Part shown: positions 8,425 to 16,264 of the stretch, in pieces
Layout: each line of letters starts with the position of its first letter
Numbering within the stretch: the first letter of the stretch is position 1
The notes under the pieces: model-generated
Databases searched by the model: none
What the model was told of the DNA's origin: nothing
The model's input: only the letters and a program-made list of their open reading frames with translations
Program-made: the position numbers and the translations under genes
Assembly (NCBI RefSeq): GCF_041432775.1
Contig: NZ_JAPWAG010000008.1
Coordinates: 1-64,000 of the forward strand
Origin: Pauljensenia sp902373545
GTDB lineage: Bacteria; Actinomycetota; Actinomycetes; Actinomycetales; Actinomycetaceae
Reading direction: 5' to 3'
DNA: 64,000 nucleotides

Positions 8425-10017
8425 TTATGCCTCTGGCGGCGTGAAGGCGACGATCTGGCCGTTCGAGACGCCGACGAGCAGGTCGTCGAAGGCCCACACG
8501 AGGTTCTCCGCGCGATCCAGGTCGTTGGCCACGTAGAGGGTCAGGCCATCCAGATCGACGAAGTAGGAGGCCATCGTGTAGCCCTCATCGAGGCGAACGT
8601 AGGCCACCGTGGCACCGGAGTCGACTCGCAAGTCCGATACCTCGACATCGTGCTTGTCGTGGTTGGATCCGAAGTAATCGGGCATATTGACGGAGCGGCT
8701 GTTCGCTGACGCGGTGGGGTGCACGTGCAGTATCTTGTCGTCGTGAGCGCGGCCCGCGTAGTAGAGGTCATCGTGCTCGAGATAGACGGAGGCTGTGGTC
8801 CACGGCGCTTGGTCGGACGTGTCCCGCAGAAAATCGGTGAGCTCCTCCAGCGTCGGGGTATGACCGTCGTAGGTCGGGCGTGCGCCGTAGCGAATGATCT
8901 GCTCGGTCTCCACGAAGCGTCCCGTGGTGTCGTAGACGCTGAAGCTCGTCTCCCTCAACACGACGAGCCCGTCGCTCGCGGGGATGAGCGTCGGGTGCTG
9001 TGATGCGTCGTTTGTGGGATCCTTCCCGAGGGTGGTGACCGCTCCCGTGCGAGGGTCCACGATCTGCGGGGCGAAGGCGGCTAGGCGAACGGGCACGATG
9101 ACGGCGGCCGTCGAACCCTCGCCAATGACGCCGTTCGATGGGCGTGACACCTCCGAGAACAGCACGCCGCTGGCTTGTTGCGGCGAAGTCGCCGCGCTCC
9201 AACGCTGCGTCCACGTGCCCGATTCGAGCACCCATCCGGTGCAGGTTGCGACCGTGTCGCAGGTGACCAGGTTTCCGTCAACGACCCCGATGGGCAGGTC
9301 GGCTCCCCAGGGCGCCAGGCTCTGGTTACCGTTCGCCTTGTCGACGATGATGCCGCCGATCAGAAGCTGGGTCTCGGTGGTGATGGGGCCGGGCGCCCGA
9401 ACGGCGCCGGCACTGGGAGAGTGAGGCCCGGTCGTGGTCCATAGAGTGAGCGGCTCGTTCCCGGAGATGTCGTAGGCGGTCACGCTCGTGTCAGCGTCGT
9501 CCTGCGTGCCCTCAAGCACGGCGTACAGGGTGGTTCCCTCAGCGATCAGCAGCGGGGCGCGGGAATCGTCGTCCAGCGGGATCGTCCATGCCGTCGCGAG
9601 GCCCGACACCCACTGAGGAGACAGCTCGTTCGTGTTGGTCGCCGTCCCGTGGTAGCCGATCGGGGTGGGATCCATTGACGCCTCTGAAGCTGTCGGGGAC
9701 GGTGTGGGGTCGGGGTAATCGGGGTGGTGTCTGTGGTGTCTCGCCGTCGCTGCGCCGACGAGGATTCCGCTGATGCCACCGACGGCGGCCGAGGCCACCA
9801 GAGCGGCGACGATCCCGAGCACCTGGAGGGACTTGCGCGCGCGCCGCGGGCGCGCGGGAGCAGGACCAGCGGGCGAGGGCACGCCCTGCTGAGCACGGCC
9901 CCCAGGGTCGGTGCGGGCGTCCTGAGACAGCTGGGGCACCGTGATCTGGGCCGTCGGCTGGGGGACCGATGGCTGGGGAATCTGGCCGCCCGTGCTCTGA
10001 TGATCGTCGTTGCTCAT
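8425..10017 (-). CDS. Membrane-anchored beta-propeller-like protein, array copy 3
   Basis: 530 residues beginning MSNDD, the start shared by most promoter-proximal copies. The tail (about 65 residues) is rich in Pro and Gln, with QPSVPQP-type stretches, and ends in an Arg-rich stop before the helix (about 66-92). A His/Pro stretch follows on the outer side. The outer domain carries GYHGTATNTNELSPQW, AEGTTLYAVLEG, the pair VTCDTVATCTGW and an end AFDDLLVGVSNGQIVAFTP. First gene of the three-gene operon to 5545. The start codon sits six bases after a TAGAAA box, which implies a leaderless message. Confidence 0.86.
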   Translation of the reverse strand: MSNDDHQSTGGQIPQPSVPQPTAQITVPQLSQDARTDPGGRAQQGVPSPAGPAPARPRRARKSLQVLGIVAALVASAAVGGISGILVGAATARHHRHHPDYPDPTPSPTASEASMDPTPIGYHGTATNTNELSPQWVSGLATAWTIPLDDDSRAPLLIAEGTTLYAVLEGTQDDADTSVTAYDISGNEPLTLWTTTGPHSPSAGAVRAPGPITTETQLLIGGIIVDKANGNQSLAPWGADLPIGVVDGNLVTCDTVATCTGWVLESGTWTQRWSAATSPQQASGVLFSEVSRPSNGVIGEGSTAAVIVPVRLAAFAPQIVDPRTGAVTTLGKDPTNDASQHPTLIPASDGLVVLRETSFSVYDTTGRFVETEQIIRYGARPTYDGHTPTLEELTDFLRDTSDQAPWTTASVYLEHDDLYYAGRAHDDKILHVHPTASANSRSVNMPDYFGSNHDKHDVEVSDLRVDSGATVAYVRLDEGYTMASYFVDLDGLTLYVANDLDRAENLVWAFDDLLVGVSNGQIVAFTPPEA

Positions 10018-10023
10018 GCAACG

Positions 10024-10029
10024 TTTCTA
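10024..10029 (-). promoter_or_regulatory. Family promoter -10 (leaderless), array copy 3
   Basis: TAGAAA within TGTGATAGAAACG on the minus strand, exactly six bases before the ATG at 10017. No Shine-Dalgarno fits between them. Confidence 0.6.
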
Positions 10030-10074
10030 TCACACCTGCGCGCCGGGCAGTACCGGTTGCCCGCCACGGCCTCG

Positions 10075-11889
10075 TCAGGAGGAAGCCGGCACGAAGGCCG
10101 TGACTCCCGTCTTGCTGGCGCCGATCAGCATGTCGTCGAAAACCCATGTGCGCGATTCCGCGGCGTCAAGCTCGGCAGAGTTGAAGTTCTTATTCGTCGC
10201 CGTGTCGAAGAAGTAGCTGCCCTTCGGCGCGAGGGGGAAGTCGCGAATGAACATGACTGATCCGTCGGCGCTCGCGCGCACGTCGTTGACCAGGAAGAAA
10301 CAACTGGAGGACACGTACGGACGGATGTTGTCGGGGACCGAGACCGTGCGCGTCGACGCGTCGGAGGTCAGGGTGAGCTCCAGCGTGGCGCAGTCATTGC
10401 CCGTCATCTCAACAACGCCCGTCGTCCATGAGGCGGTCTTGTCCTTCGTGAAGAAGTCACTGAGCTGCGACAGCGTCGGAGCTCCTCCATCGCGCGTGGG
10501 CTGCGTGACGTACCGGTTTTGGTTGAAGGTCCCCCGAATGCCGCCGACGCTATCGTAGGCATACTTAGTCTTGAGCCATGGAGCTACGATGACTCCGTCG
10601 CTTGCCTGGACGAGGTCGTAGGAGATCGTGTCGTCATCTGGATCGCCCAGGTTCGTGAGCTCGCCGGTGCGGACGTTGAGGAGCTGGGGGACCTCGCGGT
10701 AGCCGGGGACAATGAGAATCGAGGCCTGCTCGCCGCTGCCGATAAGGGCGCTGTCAGGGGCCGTGTAGTCCATGTGACCCAGGCCGAAGATGCTCTGTTT
10801 CACCGTCGCAGCTTTCCACACCTGAGTCCATTCACCGGACTCCTGCGACCAGCCCGTGCAGTAGCCGTAGGTGAGGCAGGTAACCACGATGCCCTCGGAG
10901 ACGCCCAGGGGGTATGCCTTGCCCCACGGGGCCTGGGTTATCGTTCCCGTCGCCTTATCAATGACGAGGTCGCGGAAAAAGAGCAGATCGTCGTCCCAGA
11001 CGAACTGAGGAGTGTAGGTTTCGTATGGGTCCACCGACGTCTCAGCGTTCGTGTTCCACAGGAGCCTTGGATCGGTTCCAGACACGTCGTAGGCCATGAC
11101 CGTCACGCTTTTGCTCCGCGCCGTCGTCGGCCGATCGGAGAAGACAAGGTAGAGAGTCGACCCCTCAGCGTGGACGTGCGGGGCGAAGATAGACATCTCG
11201 GGGTCGATGGGGATCGTCCATGCGATCGCGATCCCCGACGCCCACTCGGGCGACAGGGAGTGAGTGTTGAGCGCTGTTCCGCGGTATCCGGGCTCGCGGA
11301 CCGGCTCTCCCGCCTGCTGCGTGGACGAGCGGAAAAAAGACGTCCCAATTACGATCGCGACGACGCAGACGCAGGCGATCAGGATGAGGCGCAGGCGCTG
11401 TTTCGCGGGGGTAACGGATTCGCCGGAATCCTCGTGAGGCTCCGGCGCGGGTTCGTGGGCGAGCGGCTCATGCTTGCCCGTGTGTACGGCCAGGGACGAG
11501 GCCGGGGCTTGGATCGCCGGGCCGGGCGCGGTCGGCGAGGCGTCCGTGACCTGCGTGAGCTCGGGCTCGTCGCCGGGCGGGGCGTACGCGAGCAATTCGG
11601 CGATGTCCGGCAGGGGATCAACGCCGGGGTGGGGCGCGACGTCCGCCCCCGGGACGCCTGCCTCCGACGCGCCGGTGTCCGCCTGGCCAGCCACGGCCTC
11701 GTCGCCGGGCATGGGAGGAGCGAACCTGAGGAACTCCTCGATGTCGGGCAGGGGCGCCAGGTCCGGCAGGGGCGCGAGCTCGGGCAGCGGCGCGAAACCC
11801 GTCTGCCCCGCGGTCTCCTCCCCACTCTCGCCCGAGGGGAGGGGGTGCGTCCCGTCGGGCGGGGACCAGCGAAAGTCGTCGTTGCTCAT
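10075..11889 (-). CDS. Long-tailed membrane-anchored beta-propeller-like protein, array copy 4
   Basis: 604 residues from MSNDD. An upstream in-frame ATG exists but would place the promoter box inside the gene. The cytoplasmic tail of about 165 residues is acidic and Pro-rich, with APLPELAPLPDLAPLPDI near residues 33-50 and a later DPLPDI. The helix is near residues 168-190. The outer domain has GYRGTALNTHSLSPEW, EGSTLYLVFSD, the pair VTCLTYGYCTGW, and a second cysteine pair (NDCATLEL and SSCFFL). The last about 65 coding bases are the same, bar one change, as those of copies 7 and 8. It stands alone between its own promoter and that of copy 3. GCCACGGCCTCGTC occurs in its coding strand complement at 11690 and just past its stop. 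Confidence 0.86.
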   Translation of the reverse strand: MSNDDFRWSPPDGTHPLPSGESGEETAGQTGFAPLPELAPLPDLAPLPDIEEFLRFAPPMPGDEAVAGQADTGASEAGVPGADVAPHPGVDPLPDIAELLAYAPPGDEPELTQVTDASPTAPGPAIQAPASSLAVHTGKHEPLAHEPAPEPHEDSGESVTPAKQRLRLILIACVCVVAIVIGTSFFRSSTQQAGEPVREPGYRGTALNTHSLSPEWASGIAIAWTIPIDPEMSIFAPHVHAEGSTLYLVFSDRPTTARSKSVTVMAYDVSGTDPRLLWNTNAETSVDPYETYTPQFVWDDDLLFFRDLVIDKATGTITQAPWGKAYPLGVSEGIVVTCLTYGYCTGWSQESGEWTQVWKAATVKQSIFGLGHMDYTAPDSALIGSGEQASILIVPGYREVPQLLNVRTGELTNLGDPDDDTISYDLVQASDGVIVAPWLKTKYAYDSVGGIRGTFNQNRYVTQPTRDGGAPTLSQLSDFFTKDKTASWTTGVVEMTGNDCATLELTLTSDASTRTVSVPDNIRPYVSSSCFFLVNDVRASADGSVMFIRDFPLAPKGSYFFDTATNKNFNSAELDAAESRTWVFDDMLIGASKTGVTAFVPASS

Positions 11890-11895
11890 GGGGCG

Positions 11896-11901
11896 TTTGT
11901 A
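11896..11901 (-). promoter_or_regulatory. Family promoter -10 (leaderless), array copy 4
   Basis: TACAAA on the minus strand with six bases (CGCCCC) to the ATG at 11889. This is the same geometry as the TAGAAA boxes of the other copies, and it decides the start codon. Confidence 0.55.
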
Positions 11902-11960
11902 CCACACGCGCGTGCCAGCCGGCGCGGATTGGCTGCCACGGCCCCGTACGCGATAACGGG

Positions 11961-12128
11961 CGGGGTGTCGTTCAGGAAATCACCGATGTCGGGCAGCGGT
12001 GCGAGATCGGGCAACGTCGCGAGATCGGGCAGCGGTGCGAGATCGGGCAACGGAGCAAACCCCGGCAGACTCCCGAACTTCCGCAGCGCATCCCCACGGC
12101 CACCAAGCCCAGCTCCTCCAACCCGCAA
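11961..12128 (-). pseudogene. Relic of an eleventh long-tailed array gene
   Basis: On the minus strand this encodes only part of a cytoplasmic tail: FGSLPGFAPLPDLAPLPDL, then ATLPDLAPLPDIGDFL. It is clearly homologous to residues 38-66 of copies 7 and 8. Helix and outer domain are missing. The frame runs on into the promoter region of copy 4 and ends just inside that gene, as if a deletion joined the start of one paralog to the upstream region of the next. It has no MSNDD start and no TAGAAA box. Unlikely to be functional. Confidence 0.75.
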
Positions 12129-12338
12129 TAGGCCGTCATATCCGGGTTATAGGATGCTGCGTGTTGCTGGTGGCGTGACTTTTTGGCTTTCTGGTGAGGG
12201 AAAGTCGGTATAGAAGGTGGTGGCATCTGCTCGCGTCTTCGTGTGGGCAGCGTCTGTACATTAACCCCGTGATTCTGCGCGCGGGCCCCGGACTGTGCGC
12301 GCGTGGGTCGGTGGGCCCTTTTACTGGTAGTGGTAACC

Positions 12339-12465
12339 CGTTCCTGCGCAGCTGGGCCCGATAGGTGGCAGTGTGGGCGGCCTGCCTGGGCTACCACCTG
12401 TGGGGTTAACCTGCGCATGAAGGGGCCCAGGTATCCACCTGTCCGGCCGATCCTGCCACCCCCGT
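12339..12465 (+). repeat. Direct repeat of about 125 bp, copy 1
   Basis: Starts CGTTCCTGCGCAGCTGGGCC and matches 12691-12817 almost base for base over its first 100 bases. The last 25 bases differ at a few positions. A weaker relative with GCGCAACTGGGCCCTACAGG is at about 325-345. Confidence 0.85.
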
Positions 12466-12533
12466 GGATGATGCCGCCATCCCTGCGTCGATTGCCTCCG
12501 TAAATGGCCGCGGTTGAGCTTGTTACCCTCGAA

Positions 12534-12664
12534 TGTGGATAGGAAGCGAGCATGCGGATAGCTTATGAACATGTGGATAGCTTCGTAACCTATCCGCAAG
12601 CGCCTAACCTATCCGCGAAGGCTGAACCTATCCGCAAGCGCCTAACCTATCCGCGAGCGGCACG
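12534..12664. repeat. 19-bp-period array with strand switch
   Basis: Three units of the form TGTGGATAG + 10 bases (12534-12590) are followed without a break by four units of the opposite sense, CCTATCCGC + 10 bases (12589-12664). Every unit is 19 bases long. The first and third of the second set are identical. There are no unique spacers, so it is not a CRISPR array. Confidence 0.75.
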
Positions 12665-12690
12665 CCCAGTCAGCTGCCGCCACGCATACT

Positions 12691-12817
12691 CGTTCCTGCG
12701 CAGCTGGGCCCGATAGGTGGCAGTGTGGGCGGCCTGCCTGGGCTACCACCTGTGGGGTTAACCTGCGCATGAAGGGGCCCAAGCAGCCACCTGTCCGGCC
12801 GATGGTGCCACCCCTGG
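12691..12817 (+). repeat. Direct repeat of about 125 bp, copy 2
   Basis: Partner of 12339-12465. The pair flanks the 19-bp array, so recombination between them would delete it. Confidence 0.85.
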
Positions 12818-13091
12818 GGCCAATGAGGCCACCCCTGAACTGAGCACATTCGTCCGCCGCTCCTGGAACTGACCACCGACCCACACGTGATGTCCTATAA
12901 CACTCATATCCGGAGCGGACAAGGTAGCATGAGACATGTCGGGGCCTCCCAGCGTTTGAAGTGTTGCAACCTCAATCATCGGGCAGGCCCCGACCCCATG
13001 CCAACACTACCCCCACACCCCAACATGCGAAGAGCCACATTGGTGGAATAGAGGCGCTTGGCCACGTGGCGGACCGAACCACGGCCCCGTA

Positions 13092-13143
13092 CGACTCGTC
13101 CCCGACGCGACCGAGCATGCTCTCGGGCGTCGGGGACGAGTCG
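13092..13143. terminator. Hairpin after array copy 5
   Basis: CGACTCGTCCCCGACG pairs with CGTCGGGGACGAGTCG. The loop CGACCGAGCATG is shared with the hairpin at 5483-5528, showing that gene and terminator were duplicated together. Confidence 0.7.
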
Positions 13144-13156
13144 TGTAGAGAACCGC

Positions 13157-14584
13157 TTACACGGTCCGCGGTGTCACGGCGATCACCTCACCGCTACGCG
13201 CCCCGACGAGCAAGTCGTCGAAGACCCACACCAGGTTCGTGGCCTCGTCCAGCTCCGGCGACACGTAGGTCAACTCCCGTTCCATGCCGAAGAAGAAGGG
13301 ACCGGTGGGGGACGACGGCAAGCACTGGACGAACAGCGCCTTACCGTCTGCGCTGGCGCGCATCTGTGTGGCAGGCCAGTTGGCCGGCAGGGCGTGGTTG
13401 GAGTATGACTCACCGGGGTTGATCGTGCGGCTGGAGTTCCCGCTGGTCGGGCTCACCGCCAGGAGATAACCGTTGACGTCCTTCGAATGGGGCCGCTCCA
13501 CGGTGGCCGTCGTCCATGGGGCGCTGCCCTGCGTCATGAAAGAACTGAGTTCTGCCGTGGTCGGGAGAGCGCGGTCTGACGCCGGGAAATGGTCGAGCGT
13601 CCACCCGGCCCCGACAGTGCCCACGACCTCGCCCGCGGTGTTGTAGGCAATACTCTCCTTCTCGCCGGCGACCAGGACTCCGTCGCTCGCCAGCGTGACC
13701 CGGGAGACTGAAGGGCCTGCCGCGGAGGGGGCCTCCCCGAGCGTCGTGACTGCGCCCGTGGCCGGGTTGATGAGCTGCGGGGCCTGGTGGGCCTCGTCGA
13801 CCGGGACGACCACGGCAGCGCCCGCGCCGCTGCCGATGACGGCGCTCGCGGGAGCCGTCAGACCCGAGTGGGCCAGGCCCGCGCGGCGCTGGGGCGAGGT
13901 CGTCGTGGACCACAGCCTCGTCCACGCGCCCGAGTCGCGGGACCAGCCGGCGCACGAGCTGAAGGTGTCGCAGGTGACGAGGACGCCGCCCGCCACCCCC
14001 ATCGGCAGGTCGGAACCCCAGGGGGCCTGCGTCTGGGCACCGGTCGAGCGGTCGACAATGATGTCACTGAGCAGAATCTCATCCTGGGTCGAGACGGAGG
14101 ATGGGAACGCCTCGGTGCGAATTCGGGACGGTTGGGGCCCGGTCGTGGTCCACTGGGCGACCGGCTCGCTGCCCGACACGTCGTAGGCGGACACCGTGGC
14201 GACGGCCTGGCTCCCGCTTCCGTAGGTGAGCACGTACAGGGTCGACCCCTCTGCGATCAGCTGCGCGGGCAGGAGAGCATCGCTGGTGGGCAGGGTCCAG
14301 GCCGTTGCGACGCCCGAGGCCCACGCGCTGGAGAGCTCGTTCGTGTTGGTGGCGCTCCCCCGGTAGCCGGTCGCATCCGGATTCGTTTCCTGCTCCGAGC
14401 CGGTGATGTGCGGAGGTGGGGTCGCCGCTGGGCCGGGCAGCTGGTGGGCGCTCGTGCTCAGCGAGGGCGCGAGGAAAGCCCCGAGGCTCGCGACGAGTGC
14501 GACGCCCGTCGTCAGGAAGAGGCGCGTGGGTCGCGTGGGCGTCGTCCTTGCGGAGGCCGCGTACTGGGGGGCGTTGGTGCTCAT
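13157..14584 (-). CDS. Membrane-anchored beta-propeller-like protein, array copy 5
   Basis: 475 residues, the same length as copy 1 and its closest relative. Short tail of about 20 residues, helix near 21-40, then a Pro-rich linker. The outer domain has GYRGSATNTNELSSAW, AEGSTLYVLTYG, the pair VTCDTFSSCAGW and VFDDLLVGARSGEVIAVTP at the end. Second gene of the 16112-13157 operon, 64 bases after copy 6. No clear Shine-Dalgarno is visible before the ATG. The copy 6-5 pair mirrors the copy 2-1 pair in order and similarity, and both pairs end in the same hairpin, so a two-gene block was duplicated. Function unknown. Confidence 0.85.
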   Translation of the reverse strand: MSTNAPQYAASARTTPTRPTRLFLTTGVALVASLGAFLAPSLSTSAHQLPGPAATPPPHITGSEQETNPDATGYRGSATNTNELSSAWASGVATAWTLPTSDALLPAQLIAEGSTLYVLTYGSGSQAVATVSAYDVSGSEPVAQWTTTGPQPSRIRTEAFPSSVSTQDEILLSDIIVDRSTGAQTQAPWGSDLPMGVAGGVLVTCDTFSSCAGWSRDSGAWTRLWSTTTSPQRRAGLAHSGLTAPASAVIGSGAGAAVVVPVDEAHQAPQLINPATGAVTTLGEAPSAAGPSVSRVTLASDGVLVAGEKESIAYNTAGEVVGTVGAGWTLDHFPASDRALPTTAELSSFMTQGSAPWTTATVERPHSKDVNGYLLAVSPTSGNSSRTINPGESYSNHALPANWPATQMRASADGKALFVQCLPSSPTGPFFFGMERELTYVSPELDEATNLVWVFDDLLVGARSGEVIAVTPRTV

Positions 14585-14648
14585 GGGTGTGTCATTTCTG
14601 TCGTTGCTCGGGTGGGCGTTCTTGGGCGGGTGTTCAGGGGTTGGAGCC

Positions 14649-16112
14649 TCACGAGGCCTTCGGCGTGAACGCCACGACGCCGTCGATCGTCACGCCGATG
14701 GCCAGGTCGTCGAAGGCCCACGAGAGGTCCTCGGCGTCGTGGAAGTCCGCCGACCCATGTCCCCGGCCGCTGGCCGTGTCGAAGAAGTAGCGGTTACCCG
14801 TGGTATTGGCTTCGACGGACTCGACGTACACGACCGACACGTCGGCGCTGGCGCGGACCTCTGAGGGCCAGAAGGGGCTGGAGTGGTACTGGTCGTTGTT
14901 GGCGGGATCAAGATCGAATGCTGGGCTTCCGTCGCTCGGCGTCACCGTGAGGGCGACGGCCCCCGTCTGGGCAGTGACCACGGCATTCGACCACGCGGGC
15001 AGGCCTCCGACCAGGAAATCGGTGAGTTCCGATGTGGAGGGCACGCGTCCGTCGCGCGTTGGTCTTCTCAGCGACTTCTCGTAGGAGTGAACTCCCGTGA
15101 TAAAGCCGTCGGCGTCGTAGGCGACGACAAGGTCGTCGTTGAACGCCACGATCCCATCGCTGGCAATGGCGAAAGACACCACGTTGTTGTCCCTATCCCT
15201 GAAGGGGCTCGCAGAGGCGGCGTCCGTGACCTGCCCGGTTCGCGGATCAATCAGCTGCGCCAGGTGCGTCGGCGAGTCCACCCGCAGGACAACCGACTGG
15301 TGTTCTCCGGCACCGATCACGGGAGTGTTGGGGTACGTGAGCATGGCCGAGGGGGACAGGCCACCCCGTTGGCGGGCTGTGGTTGTCTCCCACCGGCGCA
15401 CCCACGAGGAGGACTCCTGCGTCCAGCCCGAGCACGCCTGTTTCTTATCGCAGGCTACGACGATGCCGTCAATGGCCGCGAGCGCCTCCGACCCCTCCCA
15501 TGGGGCCAGGGACTGGGCGCCCGTCGCCTTGTCGATGACGATGCTGCCGACGATGAACTGATCCCCGTCGGACACGAAGCTGGGTCGCCCAAACGACTCG
15601 GGGCGGGGGCCCGTCGTGCGCCACAGCTCGCGTGGCTGCTCGGAGGAGATGTCGAAGGCCGCGGCGGTGACCTGGCGGGCGGTGGGATTGGGGTCTTCGA
15701 AGAGGGTGTACAGGGTGGTGCCCTCCACGGTCGTGAGCGCCCGGGGGCCGTACTGTGAGGATGGGAAGGGGATCCTCCACGCCGTCTCGACGCCCGAGGC
15801 CCAGGCGGGGGAGATCGATCCCGTGCTCGTCGCCGCTCCCGAGTACCCGACGGTGGGGGTGGGGGTGGGGGTGGAGGTGAGTGAAGGGTGAGGGTCCTGA
15901 CCCCCCAGGGTCTGCGTGAGCTGACGAATGCCGAAGACTGCGGCCAGAACGACGATGACGCACAGAAGAGCCACGAGGAGGACTGGCTTCCCGCGTCTCC
16001 TCGCGTGGGGCCGCGCATTGGCGGGCTGGGGGATTGGGGGCGTCCCGCTCGGCGGCACCCACTGCTCGGCCTGTGGGGGAGTGTTCGTGCCCGGATGATC
16101 GTCATTGCTCAT
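14649..16112 (-). CDS. Membrane-anchored beta-propeller-like protein, array copy 6
   Basis: 487 residues from MSNDD. The Pro-rich tail of about 40 residues ends in RPHARRRGK, the helix is near residues 42-63, and a Thr-Pro linker (TPTPTPT) follows. The outer domain carries GYSGAATSTGSISPAW, VEGTTLYTLFED, the pair VACDKKQACSGW and an end AFDDLAIGVTIDGVVAFTP. It is closest to copy 2 but, unlike that internal gene, has its own family promoter and MSNDD start. Head of a two-gene operon with copy 5. Secreted orientation is inferred from the positive charges before the helix. Confidence 0.86.
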   Translation of the reverse strand: MSNDDHPGTNTPPQAEQWVPPSGTPPIPQPANARPHARRRGKPVLLVALLCVIVVLAAVFGIRQLTQTLGGQDPHPSLTSTPTPTPTVGYSGAATSTGSISPAWASGVETAWRIPFPSSQYGPRALTTVEGTTLYTLFEDPNPTARQVTAAAFDISSEQPRELWRTTGPRPESFGRPSFVSDGDQFIVGSIVIDKATGAQSLAPWEGSEALAAIDGIVVACDKKQACSGWTQESSSWVRRWETTTARQRGGLSPSAMLTYPNTPVIGAGEHQSVVLRVDSPTHLAQLIDPRTGQVTDAASASPFRDRDNNVVSFAIASDGIVAFNDDLVVAYDADGFITGVHSYEKSLRRPTRDGRVPSTSELTDFLVGGLPAWSNAVVTAQTGAVALTVTPSDGSPAFDLDPANNDQYHSSPFWPSEVRASADVSVVYVESVEANTTGNRYFFDTASGRGHGSADFHDAEDLSWAFDDLAIGVTIDGVVAFTPKAS

Positions 16113-16118
16113 GAGTAG

Positions 16119-16124
16119 TTTCTA
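16119..16124 (-). promoter_or_regulatory. Family promoter -10 (leaderless), array copy 6
   Basis: TAGAAA on the minus strand, six bases (CTACTC) before the ATG at 16112, within TGTGATAGAAAC. Confidence 0.6.
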
Positions 16125-16264
16125 TCACAGGGTAATGGCGGCGTGGTAACCGGTCCCAACAACAGGAAGACACCGCGACGAACGCCTCGATACTGCTCTC
16201 GGTCATTCCGATGCCCATGCCGTCGAAGGCTCACGCGGTTCTCCCCTCGCCCGCCACGGCCTCG

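Larger units (their letters stand above)
12129..13091. other. Non-coding gap with several repeat types
   Basis: About 960 bases without a credible gene, between the relic and the terminator of copy 5. It holds two direct repeats of about 125 bp (12339-12465, 12691-12817) and between them a 19-bp-period array (12534-12664). Short frames here lack start signals and family resemblance. The region looks like the scar of deleted array material. Confidence 0.6.

Noticed and set aside
6469..8709. Open frame of 746 codons antisense to array copies 1-3
   Set aside because: It spans gene borders and operon gaps of the true genes and is Arg/Gly/Asp-rich without motifs.
11889..11907. Earlier ATG for array copy 4
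   Set aside because: It would put the conserved -10 box inside the coding region and lose the shared MSNDD start.
12534..12664. Possible CRISPR array
   Set aside because: Units are contiguous, 19 bases long, switch strand and have no unique spacers; no cas genes are present.
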